The notes under the pieces are model-generated. The model did not search any database. It saw only the letters and a list, made by a program, of their open reading frames with translations, and was not told the origin of the DNA. DNA of 64,000 nt from Planococcus sp. PAMC 21323 (GTDB lineage: Bacteria; Bacillota; Bacilli; Bacillales_A; Planococcaceae): contig NZ_CP009129.1 of the NCBI RefSeq assembly GCF_000785555.1, forward strand, positions 2,604,001 through 2,668,000, read 5' to 3'. The position numbers and the translations under genes are program-made. Of the stretch, positions 42,385 to 52,210 are shown in pieces. Each line of letters begins with the position of its first letter. Positions within the stretch are counted from its first letter, which is position 1.

Positions 42385-43104
42385 TTATCCTTCTAAATCT
42401 ACGTTGTGATAAACCTGTTGTACATCTTCTAGATCTTCAAGAGCATCAATCATTTTTTCGAATTGTTCCTGTGCATCTTCAGGCAATGGTAATTCGTTTT
42501 GAGCAAGCATCGTCAATTCGGCGACTGTGAATTCTGTAATGCCGGCAGTTTTAAACGCTTCTTGCACCAAATGGTATTGATCTGGCTCTGCGTAGACAAT
42601 CACTCCGTCTTCTTCTTCCATAATGTCGCGAACGTCAATATCCGCTTCCATCATTAGTTCAAGAACTTCGTCAGCCGTTTTGCCTTCAATACCAAACACA
42701 GCTGTGTGGTCGAACATATAAGCAACCGATCCACTAACACCCATATTGCCTCCGTTTTTACCAAATGCTGCACGGACATCTGAAGCAGTACGGTTAACGT
42801 TATTCGTTAACGTATCTACGATAACCATCGAGCCATTTGGTCCAAATCCTTCATAACGCAATTCGTCGAAGCTTTCTTCCGATCCACCTTTAGCTTTGTC
42901 CACAGCTCGGTCAATGATTGCTCTCGGAATGCTGTAAGTTTTTGCTCGCTCTAATACGACTTTCAAAGCTTGGTTAGATTCTGGATCGGGTTCACCTTGT
43001 TTGGCAGCTACATATATTTCACGGCCGAATTTTGCGTAAATCCGACTTGTATTCGCATCTTTAGATGCTTTCTTTTCTTTAATATTATTCCATTTGCGTC
43101 CCAT
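42385..43104 (-). CDS. YebC/PmpR family DNA-binding protein (YeeI/YeeN type)
   Basis: A 239-residue YebC-family protein. It begins [20 protein letters not shown] and has the conserved stretch [17 protein letters not shown] and the YEGFGPNGS motif (about 83-91), followed by the acidic C-terminal domain. The MGRKWNNIK variant marks the YeeN/YeeI subgroup of Firmicutes, distinct from E. coli YebC (MAGHSKW). Members act as transcription regulators; recent work ties some to translation of proline stretches. ATG 43104 has AAGGAA before it. It is monocistronic. Confidence 0.93.
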   Translation of the reverse strand: MGRKWNNIKEKKASKDANTSRIYAKFGREIYVAAKQGEPDPESNQALKVVLERAKTYSIPRAIIDRAVDKAKGGSEESFDELRYEGFGPNGSMVIVDTLTNNVNRTASDVRAAFGKNGGNMGVSGSVAYMFDHTAVFGIEGKTADEVLELMMEADIDVRDIMEEEDGVIVYAEPDQYHLVQEAFKTAGITEFTVAELTMLAQNELPLPEDAQEQFEKMIDALEDLEDVQQVYHNVDLEG

Positions 43105-43251
43105 TAAATTTCCTTCTCTCTTCAAAGTTTCACATTAAATGATAATCACTATCTATTATTATAGTACAAATCATTCAAATGTAACGCATTTCGCTGTTAA
43201 AAACCGCAGTTTTTATCCATTTAAAGGGTGCATTAGAATAACTTTTAGTAT

Positions 43252-44358
43252 TTAATTAGGAGTCGACTGATGAAAATAATTGGGTTTAACTAGTTTATTT
43301 TTATAAGGCTTGTGAAAAATATGCGTTGTAGCCGGAGACATCGGCGGAATGAGCCAAGCCCAATTCCCGGTAAGGTCACGTCCTTCACTTTCTTCTTTTT
43401 TCTCGAAACTTTTAAATTGTTTTGCTGCAGTATGATGATCTACGATTGTCACACCTGCTTCATGGTACGACTCTAAAACGGCAATATTCAATTCGACTAA
43501 TGCTTTATCTTTCCATAAAGAACGGTTTGACTTTGTATTCAATCCCATGAGTTCTGCTACTGCTGGCAAAACATTATACCGGTCTTCATCTGCAAGGTTT
43601 CTTGCACCAATTTCAGTGCCCATATACCAACCGTTAAAAGGTGCCATTTTGTATTCAATACCGCCAATTTCTAATAACATATCTGAAATTAGAGGAACCC
43701 CGTACCATTTCAATCCCAGCCGTGAGAACCCTGAGATTTCCGGATGATCTATTTCTACTTCCTTAATCGATGTTCGTGGAATTTCCTTTAGATACAGTTC
43801 ACCATTTGGCATTTCAAGGATCCATGGCAAAATATCAAAAGCAGATCCCGCTCCTTGCCAACCAAGTTCTAGACACCGCTTCGTAAATTCGATAGAACTC
43901 GAATCACCGATAATGCCATCCTCCGTTTCATACCCTGCATAACGGATGAGTTGATGATTCCATAAACGCATTGCTTTGTTCTCTTCCTGTTCTTGACGAA
44001 AAACGGTAATCGTAGGACGGATTTTACCGTCATTTGTAGCAAAATCGATATGTCGAACCAACGCATCGAAAACTTCATCTGCTGCTGTTTGATGTCGTTC
44101 GTCAAAGACCGTTAGTGAATTCCAAAACAACCGACCGATGCAGCGATTATTATTGCGCCACGCCATGCGAGCGCCATGTTCTAACTCTTCAAAACTATGC
44201 ATATAAGTTCCCGTATTTTTGATTGCTATTTTTATTGCGAGTAACCTATTCGCTTTCTCGGCCTCACTCTTTCCAAGTTCCTCATAACAAATTTCTATAA
44301 AGTTAGTCGCCTCTTCTAATAAAAGCATTGTCGAATTGCCAATGGTCATTGTTTTCAC
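43252..44358 (-). CDS. nos: Nitric oxide synthase oxygenase (bacterial NOS)
   Basis: A 368-residue bNOS oxygenase domain protein without a reductase domain, as in other Bacillales. The heme thiolate is Cys73 in RNNNRCIGR. The substrate/heme region includes [11 protein letters not shown] and [19 protein letters not shown] (with the arginine-binding Glu), and the end has [20 protein letters not shown]. It makes NO from arginine using cellular reductases and protects against oxidative stress and some antibiotics. It has its own start region and no obvious operon partners; a HAD gene diverges. Confidence 0.96.
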   Translation of the reverse strand: MKTMTIGNSTMLLLEEATNFIEICYEELGKSEAEKANRLLAIKIAIKNTGTYMHSFEELEHGARMAWRNNNRCIGRLFWNSLTVFDERHQTAADEVFDALVRHIDFATNDGKIRPTITVFRQEQEENKAMRLWNHQLIRYAGYETEDGIIGDSSSIEFTKRCLELGWQGAGSAFDILPWILEMPNGELYLKEIPRTSIKEVEIDHPEISGFSRLGLKWYGVPLISDMLLEIGGIEYKMAPFNGWYMGTEIGARNLADEDRYNVLPAVAELMGLNTKSNRSLWKDKALVELNIAVLESYHEAGVTIVDHHTAAKQFKSFEKKEESEGRDLTGNWAWLIPPMSPATTHIFHKPYKNKLVKPNYFHQSTPN

Positions 44359-44486
44359 TCCTTATCCATATCATACACTTGAGTCCGCTTATTTTCTGTG
44401 ACAGTTCTCTGAACCCCTATATTTCCACCTACTTTTCAAGTACACTAAATGAAAAGTAAAGACATTATCAGGAGGAGCTCACACCA

Positions 44487-45275
44487 ATGGTAAAAGCGAT
44501 TTTTTTCGATTTAGATGATACTTTATTATGGGACAAGAAAAGTGTGGAAAAAGCATTTCAAGAAACATGCCGTTTAGCCGAAGAATTAACAGGTAAATCT
44601 TGCGATAATTTAGAAGAAGCCGTAAGAGCTGCCGCAACTGAGCTGTATTCTGGATATGATACATATGACTTTACAAAAATGATCGGCATCAATCCTTTTG
44701 AAGGATTATGGGGAACCTTTGATGATGAAGGAGCAGATTTTCAAAAGATGAAAACCATCGTTCCAACTTATCGACAAGACGCTTGGACGCTTGGTTTACA
44801 GAAAATCGGGATTGAAGATAGTGCTAAAATCGGCAGTCAACTCGCTGACTATTTTCCTGAAGCACGCAAACGAAACCCTGTCCTATATGAAGAAAGTTTA
44901 AAAGTACTCGCAGATTTGAAAGAACGATATCAATTGCTTTTACTAACGAATGGTTCACCTAGTTTGCAACAACTCAAACTTGAAATCACACCTGAAATCG
45001 CTCCTTTTTTCGACCACATTATCGTATCCGGTGCATTTGGAAAAGGTAAACCAGACCCTGACATTTTCGATCATGCTTTATCTAAATTCGACGTTACTGC
45101 CGACGAAGTATTGATGGTTGGAGATAATTTAATGACCGATATTATTGGTGCTGGAAAAGTAGGTATCCGCTCTGTTTGGATCAACCGTGAACAAAAGGCT
45201 CCGCACGATACCATCATTCCAACATATGAAATTCAACATTTAGAGGAATTGCTTCAACTGTTAGAACAACTTTAA
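44487..45275 (+). CDS. HAD family hydrolase (YsaA-like)
   Basis: A 262-residue haloacid dehalogenase-fold phosphatase. Motif I is FFDLDDTLL (Asp8, Asp10), motif II is LLTNGSPSL, motif III Lys is in GKGKPDP and motif IV is VGDNLMTDIIGA. The C1 cap domain between motifs I and II is about 100 residues. Its size and the DNLMTD ending resemble YsaA/YjjG-type enzymes that act on small phosphates. The substrate is unknown. AGGAGGAG precedes the ATG. It diverges from nos. Confidence 0.86.
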   Translation: MVKAIFFDLDDTLLWDKKSVEKAFQETCRLAEELTGKSCDNLEEAVRAAATELYSGYDTYDFTKMIGINPFEGLWGTFDDEGADFQKMKTIVPTYRQDAWTLGLQKIGIEDSAKIGSQLADYFPEARKRNPVLYEESLKVLADLKERYQLLLLTNGSPSLQQLKLEITPEIAPFFDHIIVSGAFGKGKPDPDIFDHALSKFDVTADEVLMVGDNLMTDIIGAGKVGIRSVWINREQKAPHDTIIPTYEIQHLEELLQLLEQL

Positions 45276-45306
45276 TCGAAAAGAGTCTCTTCTATAGTCT
45301 CTTAAT

Positions 45307-45349
45307 AAAATTGGTAGAGAAAGTTTTTGATTTTTCTCTACCAATTTTT
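45307..45349 (+). terminator. Terminator of the HAD gene
   Basis: AAAATTGGTAGAGAAA and TTTCTCTACCAATTTT form a 16-bp stem followed by T residues. Confidence 0.88.
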
Positions 45350-45366
45350 GCTTTCTATACAGTTGG

Positions 45367-45504
45367 AGATTAGGCTGATTGGAATGGAGGAGGCGGCGAC
45401 TCCAGCGGAAACAGTGCGAGCCGGAGCTACTGGACTGAGCAGAGCGAGGGAAGCAGAGGCCGTACCCGCGGAAAGCGTCCGCCGCAATGGAAATTAGCCG
45501 ATCT
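45367..45504 (+). repeat. GC-rich structured intergenic repeat, copy C
   Basis: A 138-bp GC-rich element between the HAD and serA terminators. It has GGCGGCGACTCCAGCGGAAA at one end and CCGCGGAAAGCGTCCGCC at the other; the middle is more diverged than in copies A and B. Its outer ends (AGATTAGGCTGATT and AATTAGCCGATCT) are partly complementary. Confidence 0.72.
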
Positions 45505-45518
45505 TTCCTGAGATGTCA

Positions 45519-45569
45519 AAAGGGCTGTCACCAAAAGTCATCTTTAATGACCTTTTGGGACAGCCCTTT
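45519..45569 (-). terminator. Terminator of the serA operon
   Basis: AAAGGGCTGTC-x-CCAAAAG and C-TTTTGG-x-ACAGCCCTTT form a very long stem after the minus-strand serA stop. Confidence 0.88.
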
Positions 45570-45576
45570 CAATTTT

Positions 45577-47163
45577 TTATAAGTTAATAGCTGTAACGCC
45601 TTGAATTTCATCTAATTTTGACAATTGCTCAAGACTGCCTGCTTCTGCTGGTTTATCGATTGATAACATCATGATGGCACTTCCCCCAATAATAGAGCGC
45701 CCTACTTGCATCGTAGCAATATTGACATTCTCTTGACCAAGTAGCGTTCCTACTCGTCCAATCACACCTGGACGGTCATTATGGCTAACATATAATAGAT
45801 GCCCTTCTGGTACAACATCTACTAAATAGTCATCTACTTTGACGATACGTGCGCCTTGTCCATTCAATAAAGTACCAGCAACTTTTCGAATACCGTTAGC
45901 CGTTTTTACTTCTACTGTGATGAGCGTCATAAATCCTTTTGATTCAGTCGTCTTTTGTTCAGTAACGACTATGCCTTTTTGGTTTGCCAGATATAATGCA
46001 TTTACATTATTGACTTGCTTACCAAGATGACGTTTCAGCATCCCTTTTAACATATTGCGTGTTAACGGTCTTACGTCCATATTAGCGAGTTCTCCTGCAT
46101 AGCGAACGGTAACTTCTTCTGCCGTTGTACCCGTTAAATCTGTTAAGAAAGCACCTAGACGTTCTGATAAATCGAAATAAGGTTCGATTTTCTTCATGAT
46201 TTCTTTTGGTACAGATGGAAGATTCACTGAGTTGCGTACAGTACCAGTGGTGAAATAGCTGACCACATCTACGCTCACATCAACTGCTACGCTTTCTTGC
46301 GCTTCAAAAGTGCTTGCGCCTAAATGAGGCGTTGCAATAATCTCTGGTAAATCTAGTAAACGAAAATCAACCATCGGCTCTTGTTCAAAAACATCAAGCG
46401 CTGCTCCAGCAACTTTTCCAGATTTCACAGCATCGTATAACGCATTTTCATCAATAATTCCGCCACGTGCGCAATTGACTATTTGAACGCCATCTTTCAT
46501 AATTTCAAATGCTTCTTTATTGATTAAATGCTTTGTTTCTTTTAATAACGGCGTGTGGACCGTTATAAAATCTGCTGCTCTTAAGACATCTTCTACCGAG
46601 CCAAAATCGACTCCTAGTTTTTCTGCTTTTTCAGCTGTTAAGAAAGGATCATAAGCAATAACGTTCATTCGTTGACCCTTTGCACGTGCCGCTACTTCTT
46701 GACCAATTCGTCCAAATCCAACAACGCCAAGTGTTTTGTTTTTCAATTCGACGCCGACATATGATTTCCGGTCCCATTGTTGATTGCGCAATGCATGGAA
46801 AGCTTGAGGAATTTTACGTGCCATTGACATAATCATGGCCATCGTATGCTCTGCGGCTGAATTGGTGTTACCGTCCGGCGCATTTACAACAATAATACCG
46901 TGTTCTGTTGCCGCTTCTAAATCGATATTATCGACACCTACACCTGCACGACCGATGATCTTCAAGTTCGACGCTTTTTCAATCAATTCACGCGTTACTT
47001 GCGTTTGGCTTCGTACCAGTAATGCGTCAAAACCATGAATACGATCTTCTAATTGTTCTGGAGTTAAATTGGTTTCCATGACGATGTTAACACCGTTTGC
47101 CTGACGTAAAGGATAGATTCCTTCTTCGCTTAATGGGTCACTAATTAGTATATGAAATGTCAT
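45577..47163 (-). CDS. serA: D-3-phosphoglycerate dehydrogenase
   Basis: A 528-residue SerA of the long form. The N-terminal catalytic domain encloses the NAD domain with [12 protein letters not shown] (about 147-158), the catalytic region includes [24 protein letters not shown] and HLGAST; an intervening ASB domain leads to a C-terminal ACT domain ([26 protein letters not shown]). It oxidises 3-phosphoglycerate in the first step of serine biosynthesis. The ATG overlaps the stop of the aminotransferase gene by 4 bases, and both depend on the serine T-box upstream. Confidence 0.97.
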   Translation of the reverse strand: MTFHILISDPLSEEGIYPLRQANGVNIVMETNLTPEQLEDRIHGFDALLVRSQTQVTRELIEKASNLKIIGRAGVGVDNIDLEAATEHGIIVVNAPDGNTNSAAEHTMAMIMSMARKIPQAFHALRNQQWDRKSYVGVELKNKTLGVVGFGRIGQEVAARAKGQRMNVIAYDPFLTAEKAEKLGVDFGSVEDVLRAADFITVHTPLLKETKHLINKEAFEIMKDGVQIVNCARGGIIDENALYDAVKSGKVAGAALDVFEQEPMVDFRLLDLPEIIATPHLGASTFEAQESVAVDVSVDVVSYFTTGTVRNSVNLPSVPKEIMKKIEPYFDLSERLGAFLTDLTGTTAEEVTVRYAGELANMDVRPLTRNMLKGMLKRHLGKQVNNVNALYLANQKGIVVTEQKTTESKGFMTLITVEVKTANGIRKVAGTLLNGQGARIVKVDDYLVDVVPEGHLLYVSHNDRPGVIGRVGTLLGQENVNIATMQVGRSIIGGSAIMMLSIDKPAEAGSLEQLSKLDEIQGVTAINL

Positions 47164-48323
47164 TTCGTTTTCGCTCCTTTTGTTAAAAAGACTCGCTGTG
47201 CAGCGGCAATTCCTTTACCAAGTTCGATATTTTTACCGACTTTCATTAAGCCAATTTCCATTGCTGCAAGGGTCTGCAACATATCTGCCGGAGAGCAATA
47301 GCCCATATGGCCGATACGGAAAATCTTCTTCGCTAAATGTTGCTGTCCCCCGGCCACTTCTAAAGCAAATTCCTGTTTCATCACTTTACGGAACTCTTCC
47401 GCATCAAAATCATTTGGTTTTACAGCAGTAACTGTTGGTGATGCATCTATGTCAGAAGTTAGTAATGGAATTTCTAATGCGGTAAACGCTGCACGCGTCA
47501 TATCTTTCATCAGACGGTGTCTCGCGTAAACATTCTCCAATCCTTCTTCTTCAAGCAATTTTAGAACTTGCTGCAAGCCAAACAAAATCGATAATGCAGG
47601 AGTAAAAGGAGTCGTATCTTTTACAATATTATCGCGGTGCTTTTTAAGGTCCAAATAAAATCTTGGTTGAGGATTGGCTTCTATTTTCTTCCATGCGCGT
47701 TCGCTTGCTGCGATAAATGACAGTCCTGCAGGTAACATAAAGGCTTTTTGTGAACCCGTCACAACTACGTCAATTCCCCATTTGTCCATTTCAGTTTCTG
47801 TTCCTGCTACACATGACACCCCGTCGACAATAACAAGAGCATCTGATACTTCTTTTACAGCTGCAGCCAATTCTTTAATTGGGTTTAGAACTCCTGTTGA
47901 TGTTTCACAAAAAGTTGAAAACACCACTTTGATTTCTGGATGTTCTAAAAGGAAGTTCTTCACCGCCTCAGGGTCTACAGCTAATCCCCACTCTACTTCG
48001 AAAACATGAGTTTCAATCTCATATGCTTTACAAATTTTCGCAAATCGATCGCCAAATGCGCCTGTTACAAGAACTAGAACTTCTTCGCCAGGAGCAACAG
48101 TATTCACTACAGCTGTTTCTAAGCCTGCAGTTCCACTGCCTGTCAAAATAATGACTTCTTGTTCTGTACCAAAAACACGTTTCAGTCTTGGTCGGATGTC
48201 ACTAATCATGTCAGATGTACTTTGTCCACGGTGGCCAATCATCGGTTGTGCCATAGCACGTTGCACACTTGGCGGGATTGGTGTTGGTCCTGGAATTCGT
48301 AAAATTTGTTGGTCTGTCAGCAT
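47160..48323 (-). CDS. Class V aminotransferase (AGXT/PucG type), probable serine pathway
   Basis: A 387-residue PLP-dependent aminotransferase of the alanine-glyoxylate/serine-pyruvate subgroup. It starts LRIPGPTPIPPSVQ (about 8-21), contains LTGSGTAGLETAV, and the PLP lysine is in GSQKAFMLPAGL (about 191-202). It is not a canonical SerC (phosphoserine aminotransferase), yet it is first in the T-box operon with serA, and archaeal-type relatives do make phosphoserine. I infer that it supplies the second step of serine synthesis. AAAGGGGA lies before the ATG. Confidence 0.85.
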   Translation of the reverse strand: MLTDQQILRIPGPTPIPPSVQRAMAQPMIGHRGQSTSDMISDIRPRLKRVFGTEQEVIILTGSGTAGLETAVVNTVAPGEEVLVLVTGAFGDRFAKICKAYEIETHVFEVEWGLAVDPEAVKNFLLEHPEIKVVFSTFCETSTGVLNPIKELAAAVKEVSDALVIVDGVSCVAGTETEMDKWGIDVVVTGSQKAFMLPAGLSFIAASERAWKKIEANPQPRFYLDLKKHRDNIVKDTTPFTPALSILFGLQQVLKLLEEEGLENVYARHRLMKDMTRAAFTALEIPLLTSDIDASPTVTAVKPNDFDAEEFRKVMKQEFALEVAGGQQHLAKKIFRIGHMGYCSPADMLQTLAAMEIGLMKVGKNIELGKGIAAAQRVFLTKGAKTK

Positions 48324-48386
48324 ATTGATTCTATTCCCCTTTCGATTTCTCCGCTTTTACGGAGCCGTGAGTGTATGGATTAAAGT

Positions 48387-48660
48387 AAAAAAAGACCCTT
48401 CTCCCCCCTACATAAAGATGTAAGGGGCGAAGAGTCTCTTGTTCGCGGTACCACCCTAATTCACTGTCAAAACAGACAGTCTCATTGGTTCACATGCGTA
48501 ACGGGCACGAATCGGATGGACTTACTAATTGGTTCAATCCATCTATTCAGGAGTGCTACTAAATGCCGAAACCACTGATTCTCACCGACCATCAGTTCTC
48601 TTGAGATTTCCTTGCACAAAGTGTATCTCCATCAACATAGTTAATCTGTATATTTGAATT
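48387..48660 (-). ncRNA. Serine T-box riboswitch leader
   Basis: The minus strand shows the T-box core AGGGTGGTACCGCG at 48444-48457 and a stem I distal loop with GGTCGGTGAGAA. The specifier is AGC (Ser) at 48555-48557 followed by A, aligned with the glyQS specifier by its flanking sequence. A terminator hairpin with seven U residues spans 48387-48437, and its arm pairs with part of the antiterminator. It controls the aminotransferase-serA operon: uncharged tRNA-Ser should allow read-through. Confidence 0.92.
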
Positions 48661-48666
48661 GTCTCC

Positions 48667-48695
48667 ATCATATACAGCGAAAAAACCATTGTCAA
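48667..48695 (-). promoter_or_regulatory. Promoter of the serine T-box operon
   Basis: Minus strand TTGACA (48690-48695), 17 bases, TATGAT (48667-48672). It is close to consensus and would start RNA near 48660, just ahead of stem I. Confidence 0.85.
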
Positions 48696-48831
48696 TATAT
48701 AAAAAATATTAAGATTATTTTGCAAGCGTTTCCATTCTTCACAAACCTAGAAGTCTCTAAGCACAAAAAAATCAAAAGTTTTTTTACAATTCGGTGAATC
48801 TTTTTTCCAGTAGATATCATAGCTCAATAAA

Positions 48832-48862
48832 AAACCACTCATCATTTTTCGATGAGTGGTTT
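48832..48862 (-). terminator. Terminator of the Ter operon
   Basis: AAACCACTCATC and GATGAGTGGTTT form a 12-bp stem after the last terD stop on the minus strand. Confidence 0.85.
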
Positions 48863-48872
48863 CGTTGATTGA

Positions 48873-49451
48873 TCAACCTAAGCCAAAATCATTAACTAAT
48901 GCTGCAAGACCGCCTTGGTAGCCGCTGCCAATTGCATTAAATTTCCATTCGTTACCGTGACGGTATAATTCTCCAACCACTAATGCCGTTTCAATAGAGA
49001 AATCTTCTCCAAGATCATAACGAATTAGTTCTTCGTTTGAGTTTTCGTTTAGAATACGGATAAACGCATTCGAAACTTGTCCAAAGTTTTGTCCTCGGCT
49101 ATCTGCTTCGTGGATTGTAACTGTGAATACCACTTTATGAATATCAGCAGGAACGTGAGGTAAATCAACGATTACTTGCTCATCATCGCCTTCACCTTCA
49201 CCCGTTAAATTATCTCCTGTGTGCACAACTGAGCCGTTTCCGCCTTCAAGATTGTTATAGAATACAAAGTCTTCTGGTCCACGCGATTTACCGTTTTCGC
49301 CTACTAGGAAAATAGATGCGTCTAGATCGAAATCTCCGCCACCACTGTATTTGTTCGTATCCCAACCTAAACCAACGACTACTTTTGTAAGACCTGGGTT
49401 TGTTTTCGTTAAATCAATTTTTTGACCTTTTGAAAGATTAATTGCTGACAT
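48873..49451 (-). CDS. terD: TerD family protein (third copy, operon end)
   Basis: A 192-residue TerD-type protein of the tellurite resistance/stress family. It starts [19 protein letters not shown], and has the calcium-site segments [13 protein letters not shown] (about 38-50) and [31 protein letters not shown] and [12 protein letters not shown] follow. TerD proteins bind Ca2+ and form membrane-associated complexes with TerC and TelA-type partners. The gene is 18 bases downstream of telA and last in the nine-gene operon. It is a close paralogue of the TerD at 56684. Confidence 0.93.
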   Translation of the reverse strand: MSAINLSKGQKIDLTKTNPGLTKVVVGLGWDTNKYSGGGDFDLDASIFLVGENGKSRGPEDFVFYNNLEGGNGSVVHTGDNLTGEGEGDDEQVIVDLPHVPADIHKVVFTVTIHEADSRGQNFGQVSNAFIRILNENSNEELIRYDLGEDFSIETALVVGELYRHGNEWKFNAIGSGYQGGLAALVNDFGLG

Positions 49452-49469
49452 TGTTATTTTCCTCCTCGA

Positions 49470-50552
49470 TTAGTTAGCTTTACGTTGAGTATCTTCGTAT
49501 TTCTTCTGTAATTCTTCGATGCGGAGACGTCCTTCTTCACGCATTTTGCGATTTTCTTGTTCAATCTCGCGTGTGTCGTTCATCCCTTGCATAATAGTCT
49601 CCCATGTCTGTTCGATCGTTTCAATCTTGATGCTCGGTTGACCCGACATTCTCGCAATATCGACACTTTGACGTGAGATATCATTAGCGTTATTCAATAA
49701 CATTTCATTTGTACGACGATCCAGTTCACTCATCGACTCAGCTACTAAGTTTTGACGCTTAGCTGCGATCGCGTTGATTAAACCTGTTTTGAAAATTGGA
49801 ATGGTCGTAACAAAAGCTGAGTTGATCTTCCCGATAAGTTTTGTGTTCCCACGCTGAAGCATACGAATTTGAGGTGCTGACTGATACGACACTTGTTTGG
49901 CCATTTCCAAGTCATACACACGTTGCTCTAAAAGCTCAATTGCGTTTTGAAGAGAGTTAAGCTCCATTAACGCCATTTGATCTCCAGATTCCGCTTTTGC
50001 ACGAACAGCTGGTTCTTGAGCTTTTAGTTCTTCTACTTTAATATCGCCTGCTGCAATGTATTTTTCTAACTCCATAAAGTAATTAAAGTTTTGGTTGTAC
50101 AGTTCTTCTAAAGTCGTTGTCGATTTTTTCATTTCGCCTTCGTACTTTGTAATTTCAACATATACTTTATCAATTTCAGTTCCCATTGTTTGATACTTAT
50201 TAAATAATTGTTCGATTACTTTATTGCCTTTATTGAAGATTTTGTTGAGGAATCCTTTCTTTTCAACAAAATCCTTTTTGTCGAATTTGTCCATGATTTT
50301 ACCTAATTGCTTTAGTAATTCACTAGACTCTTCCATGCTATTTGCTTGAACTGAATTTAATACTTTTCCAGTAAAAGCGGAAATTTCATTAGCTGGCTCT
50401 CGGCCAAACTCTAGCAATGCTATTTGGTTTTTCGGATCGATTTTTGCAGCTAATTGAAGAACTTCAGGGTCTTTTTTCAGTTGAACTTTTAATTGGTTTT
50501 CATCTTTCATCACCAATTCTTGTTGTTCGATTTGATCTGGCATGTTAGTCAT
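49470..50552 (-). CDS. TelA family toxic-anion resistance protein (YceH-like)
   Basis: A 360-residue, mostly alpha-helical, coiled-coil-rich protein of the TelA family. It has FLNKIFNKGNKVIEQLFNKYQTMGTEIDKVYVEI in the first half and KQVSYQSAPQIRMLQRGNTKLIGKINSAFVTTIPIFK (about 220-256), the most conserved part. B. subtilis YceH is next to terD genes in the same manner. Members are linked to tellurite, colicin and antimicrobial resistance, and may be a scaffold with TerD. A ribosome binding site GGAGTG precedes ATG 50552. Confidence 0.9.
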   Translation of the reverse strand: MTNMPDQIEQQELVMKDENQLKVQLKKDPEVLQLAAKIDPKNQIALLEFGREPANEISAFTGKVLNSVQANSMEESSELLKQLGKIMDKFDKKDFVEKKGFLNKIFNKGNKVIEQLFNKYQTMGTEIDKVYVEITKYEGEMKKSTTTLEELYNQNFNYFMELEKYIAAGDIKVEELKAQEPAVRAKAESGDQMALMELNSLQNAIELLEQRVYDLEMAKQVSYQSAPQIRMLQRGNTKLIGKINSAFVTTIPIFKTGLINAIAAKRQNLVAESMSELDRRTNEMLLNNANDISRQSVDIARMSGQPSIKIETIEQTWETIMQGMNDTREIEQENRKMREEGRLRIEELQKKYEDTQRKAN

Positions 50553-50572
50553 CCGCTTTCACTCCTTATTGG

Positions 50573-52186
50573 CTATAGCCATTTTTTAAAAATTTTCTTG
50601 ACGACCGAAGGTTCTCGGTAGGGCTCGTTAAAACTCCGTTCATCGAGCCAATGCGTATCAAATGATTCTACATCAATCCATCTTTCAATGTCTTGATGTC
50701 CTTGAGGATTTATCACAATCACATCAAGCCCAAATATATGAATTAATGCAATTGCATTGGCATCCGCACGACTCAACTCACCATCTTTTTCTTCGTTGTA
50801 AAACAACATCGTTGGTACAAATTGCGGATAGTCGAACAACTGAATCAATTGAATGACCGAATCTGGAATCGACATCGATTGTGAGAAAGCATATAGCTGC
50901 AAATCTTCAAACGATTCACTGCTTTGAGACTGCAAGATTGGTTTTTCTACATGTCTGGCAATTGCAGCAGCAATCGCAGTCTGAACACCGTCTGGCAATT
51001 TACTGTATTTCCACCAGTTGGCGGCTTTCATTTTTTCAGGATCAAGTTTCCCTGCTTTCCCAAGCGCTGCACGGTAATGAAATTGCTGATTGCCTTTTCG
51101 TTCTTCAATAAATGGAAAGCTTCGAATCAATTTTGTGTCTTCGCGTTCGGTCAAGTTGTGAACATTATCCCAGAAACGTTTTCGATCCTTTTCGATGCCC
51201 ATTACTTTAGAAAAAACGACAGGAATGTTGACACGCCCGCTCCCTACTGAAAACGATGGGCGAACCATTGCACGTTCTTTAGCAAGCATAAACGCTTCAT
51301 CCATGGTTGTCTTCAACCGAACAGATTGCGTCAAATAAGACTTGAATTGGAAAGGTTTATAAAGTCCTGAATCATCGTGATGCAACAATCGATCTACTTC
51401 TTGCGTAGCACGATAAGCGACCGTCCCTACCCGTTTTGGTTTTTCTTCTGGAAAAGGTAAGAGTGAATTCGAATTTACTTGGAAACTATGATTATGAAGA
51501 CCTTCACTTCCAACAGCTTTCTCAAACCAACGTTCCCCTTTTGGGTCATAGACGATCACATGAAAGCCAAAAGCAGCTGATAGCTTTAAAAACCAAGTTT
51601 CACTTTCGGAAGCACTGCCATACCACAAAAATCCAGGCAAGCCTTTTTCTAGCTCTAACTTTTCAATTTCAGGCTCTAGATGATTAAACATCCACTTTAC
51701 CAAGTCTGTCGTTACGCGGCGGAAAGATGAGTGAGTCGTATCTCCACCTGATTGTGCTTGAAACGCTTTCAGAATATCAATCAACACAATTCGCAAACGT
51801 CTGTTGAGCTCAGGATCTTTTAACTTAGGAAGTAGTCCTTTTCCGTCAAGAAAAGCTGCCATCCGATTTGGTGACAAACCTTTTTCTTTTTTATTCATTT
51901 CAAATAAATCTTGAAGTGTCCGCAAACGATCTTGTTCAATATGCTTGTTCATCTTGTCTGAAAGACGAATCAACCGACCTTCTGACGCTTCTATAACGTC
52001 ATAGATAGATGCAAAATATTCATCCTCATCAAGTGTCATACCCGTGATTTGTCCAAGCAATTGGGGATACGTGATGCTATTATCTTCAATTTTAGTTTCG
52101 CTGTGATCCACTATCGGTTTTTTCAGCCATTCCCCGATTTTCTCCGGATCCCAGGTTTTAGCGGGGATTGGATTCAACTGAACCAT
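50573..52186 (-). CDS. yceG: YceG family protein (Ter biosynthetic module)
   Basis: A 537-residue soluble protein of the YceG_bac family, not related to the E. coli MltG formerly called YceG. It has a repeated architecture: near-identical phrases about residues 200-240 (FGFHVIVYDPKGERWFEKAV) and 495-515 (FGLDVIVINPQGHQDIERWIDVE) suggest two similar alpha/beta domains, each followed by a Trp/Glu-rich helix. The biochemical function is unknown. It is conserved with the Ter biosynthetic genes, which supports a partner role. It starts 24 bases after the HAD gene and precedes telA. Confidence 0.8.
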   Translation of the reverse strand: MVQLNPIPAKTWDPEKIGEWLKKPIVDHSETKIEDNSITYPQLLGQITGMTLDEDEYFASIYDVIEASEGRLIRLSDKMNKHIEQDRLRTLQDLFEMNKKEKGLSPNRMAAFLDGKGLLPKLKDPELNRRLRIVLIDILKAFQAQSGGDTTHSSFRRVTTDLVKWMFNHLEPEIEKLELEKGLPGFLWYGSASESETWFLKLSAAFGFHVIVYDPKGERWFEKAVGSEGLHNHSFQVNSNSLLPFPEEKPKRVGTVAYRATQEVDRLLHHDDSGLYKPFQFKSYLTQSVRLKTTMDEAFMLAKERAMVRPSFSVGSGRVNIPVVFSKVMGIEKDRKRFWDNVHNLTEREDTKLIRSFPFIEERKGNQQFHYRAALGKAGKLDPEKMKAANWWKYSKLPDGVQTAIAAAIARHVEKPILQSQSSESFEDLQLYAFSQSMSIPDSVIQLIQLFDYPQFVPTMLFYNEEKDGELSRADANAIALIHIFGLDVIVINPQGHQDIERWIDVESFDTHWLDERSFNEPYREPSVVKKIFKKWL

Positions 52187-52210
52187 CGGAATCTCTCCTT
52201 GCTTTGTTGC

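Larger units (their letters stand above)
48324..48872. other. Gene-free interval with T-box leader
   Basis: Between the aminotransferase start and the end of terD there are 549 bases. About half is the serine T-box leader and its promoter (48387-48695); 48832-48862 is the terD terminator. The remaining AT-rich bases (48696-48830) hold one weak cre-like site at 48721-48734. Confidence 0.6.
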
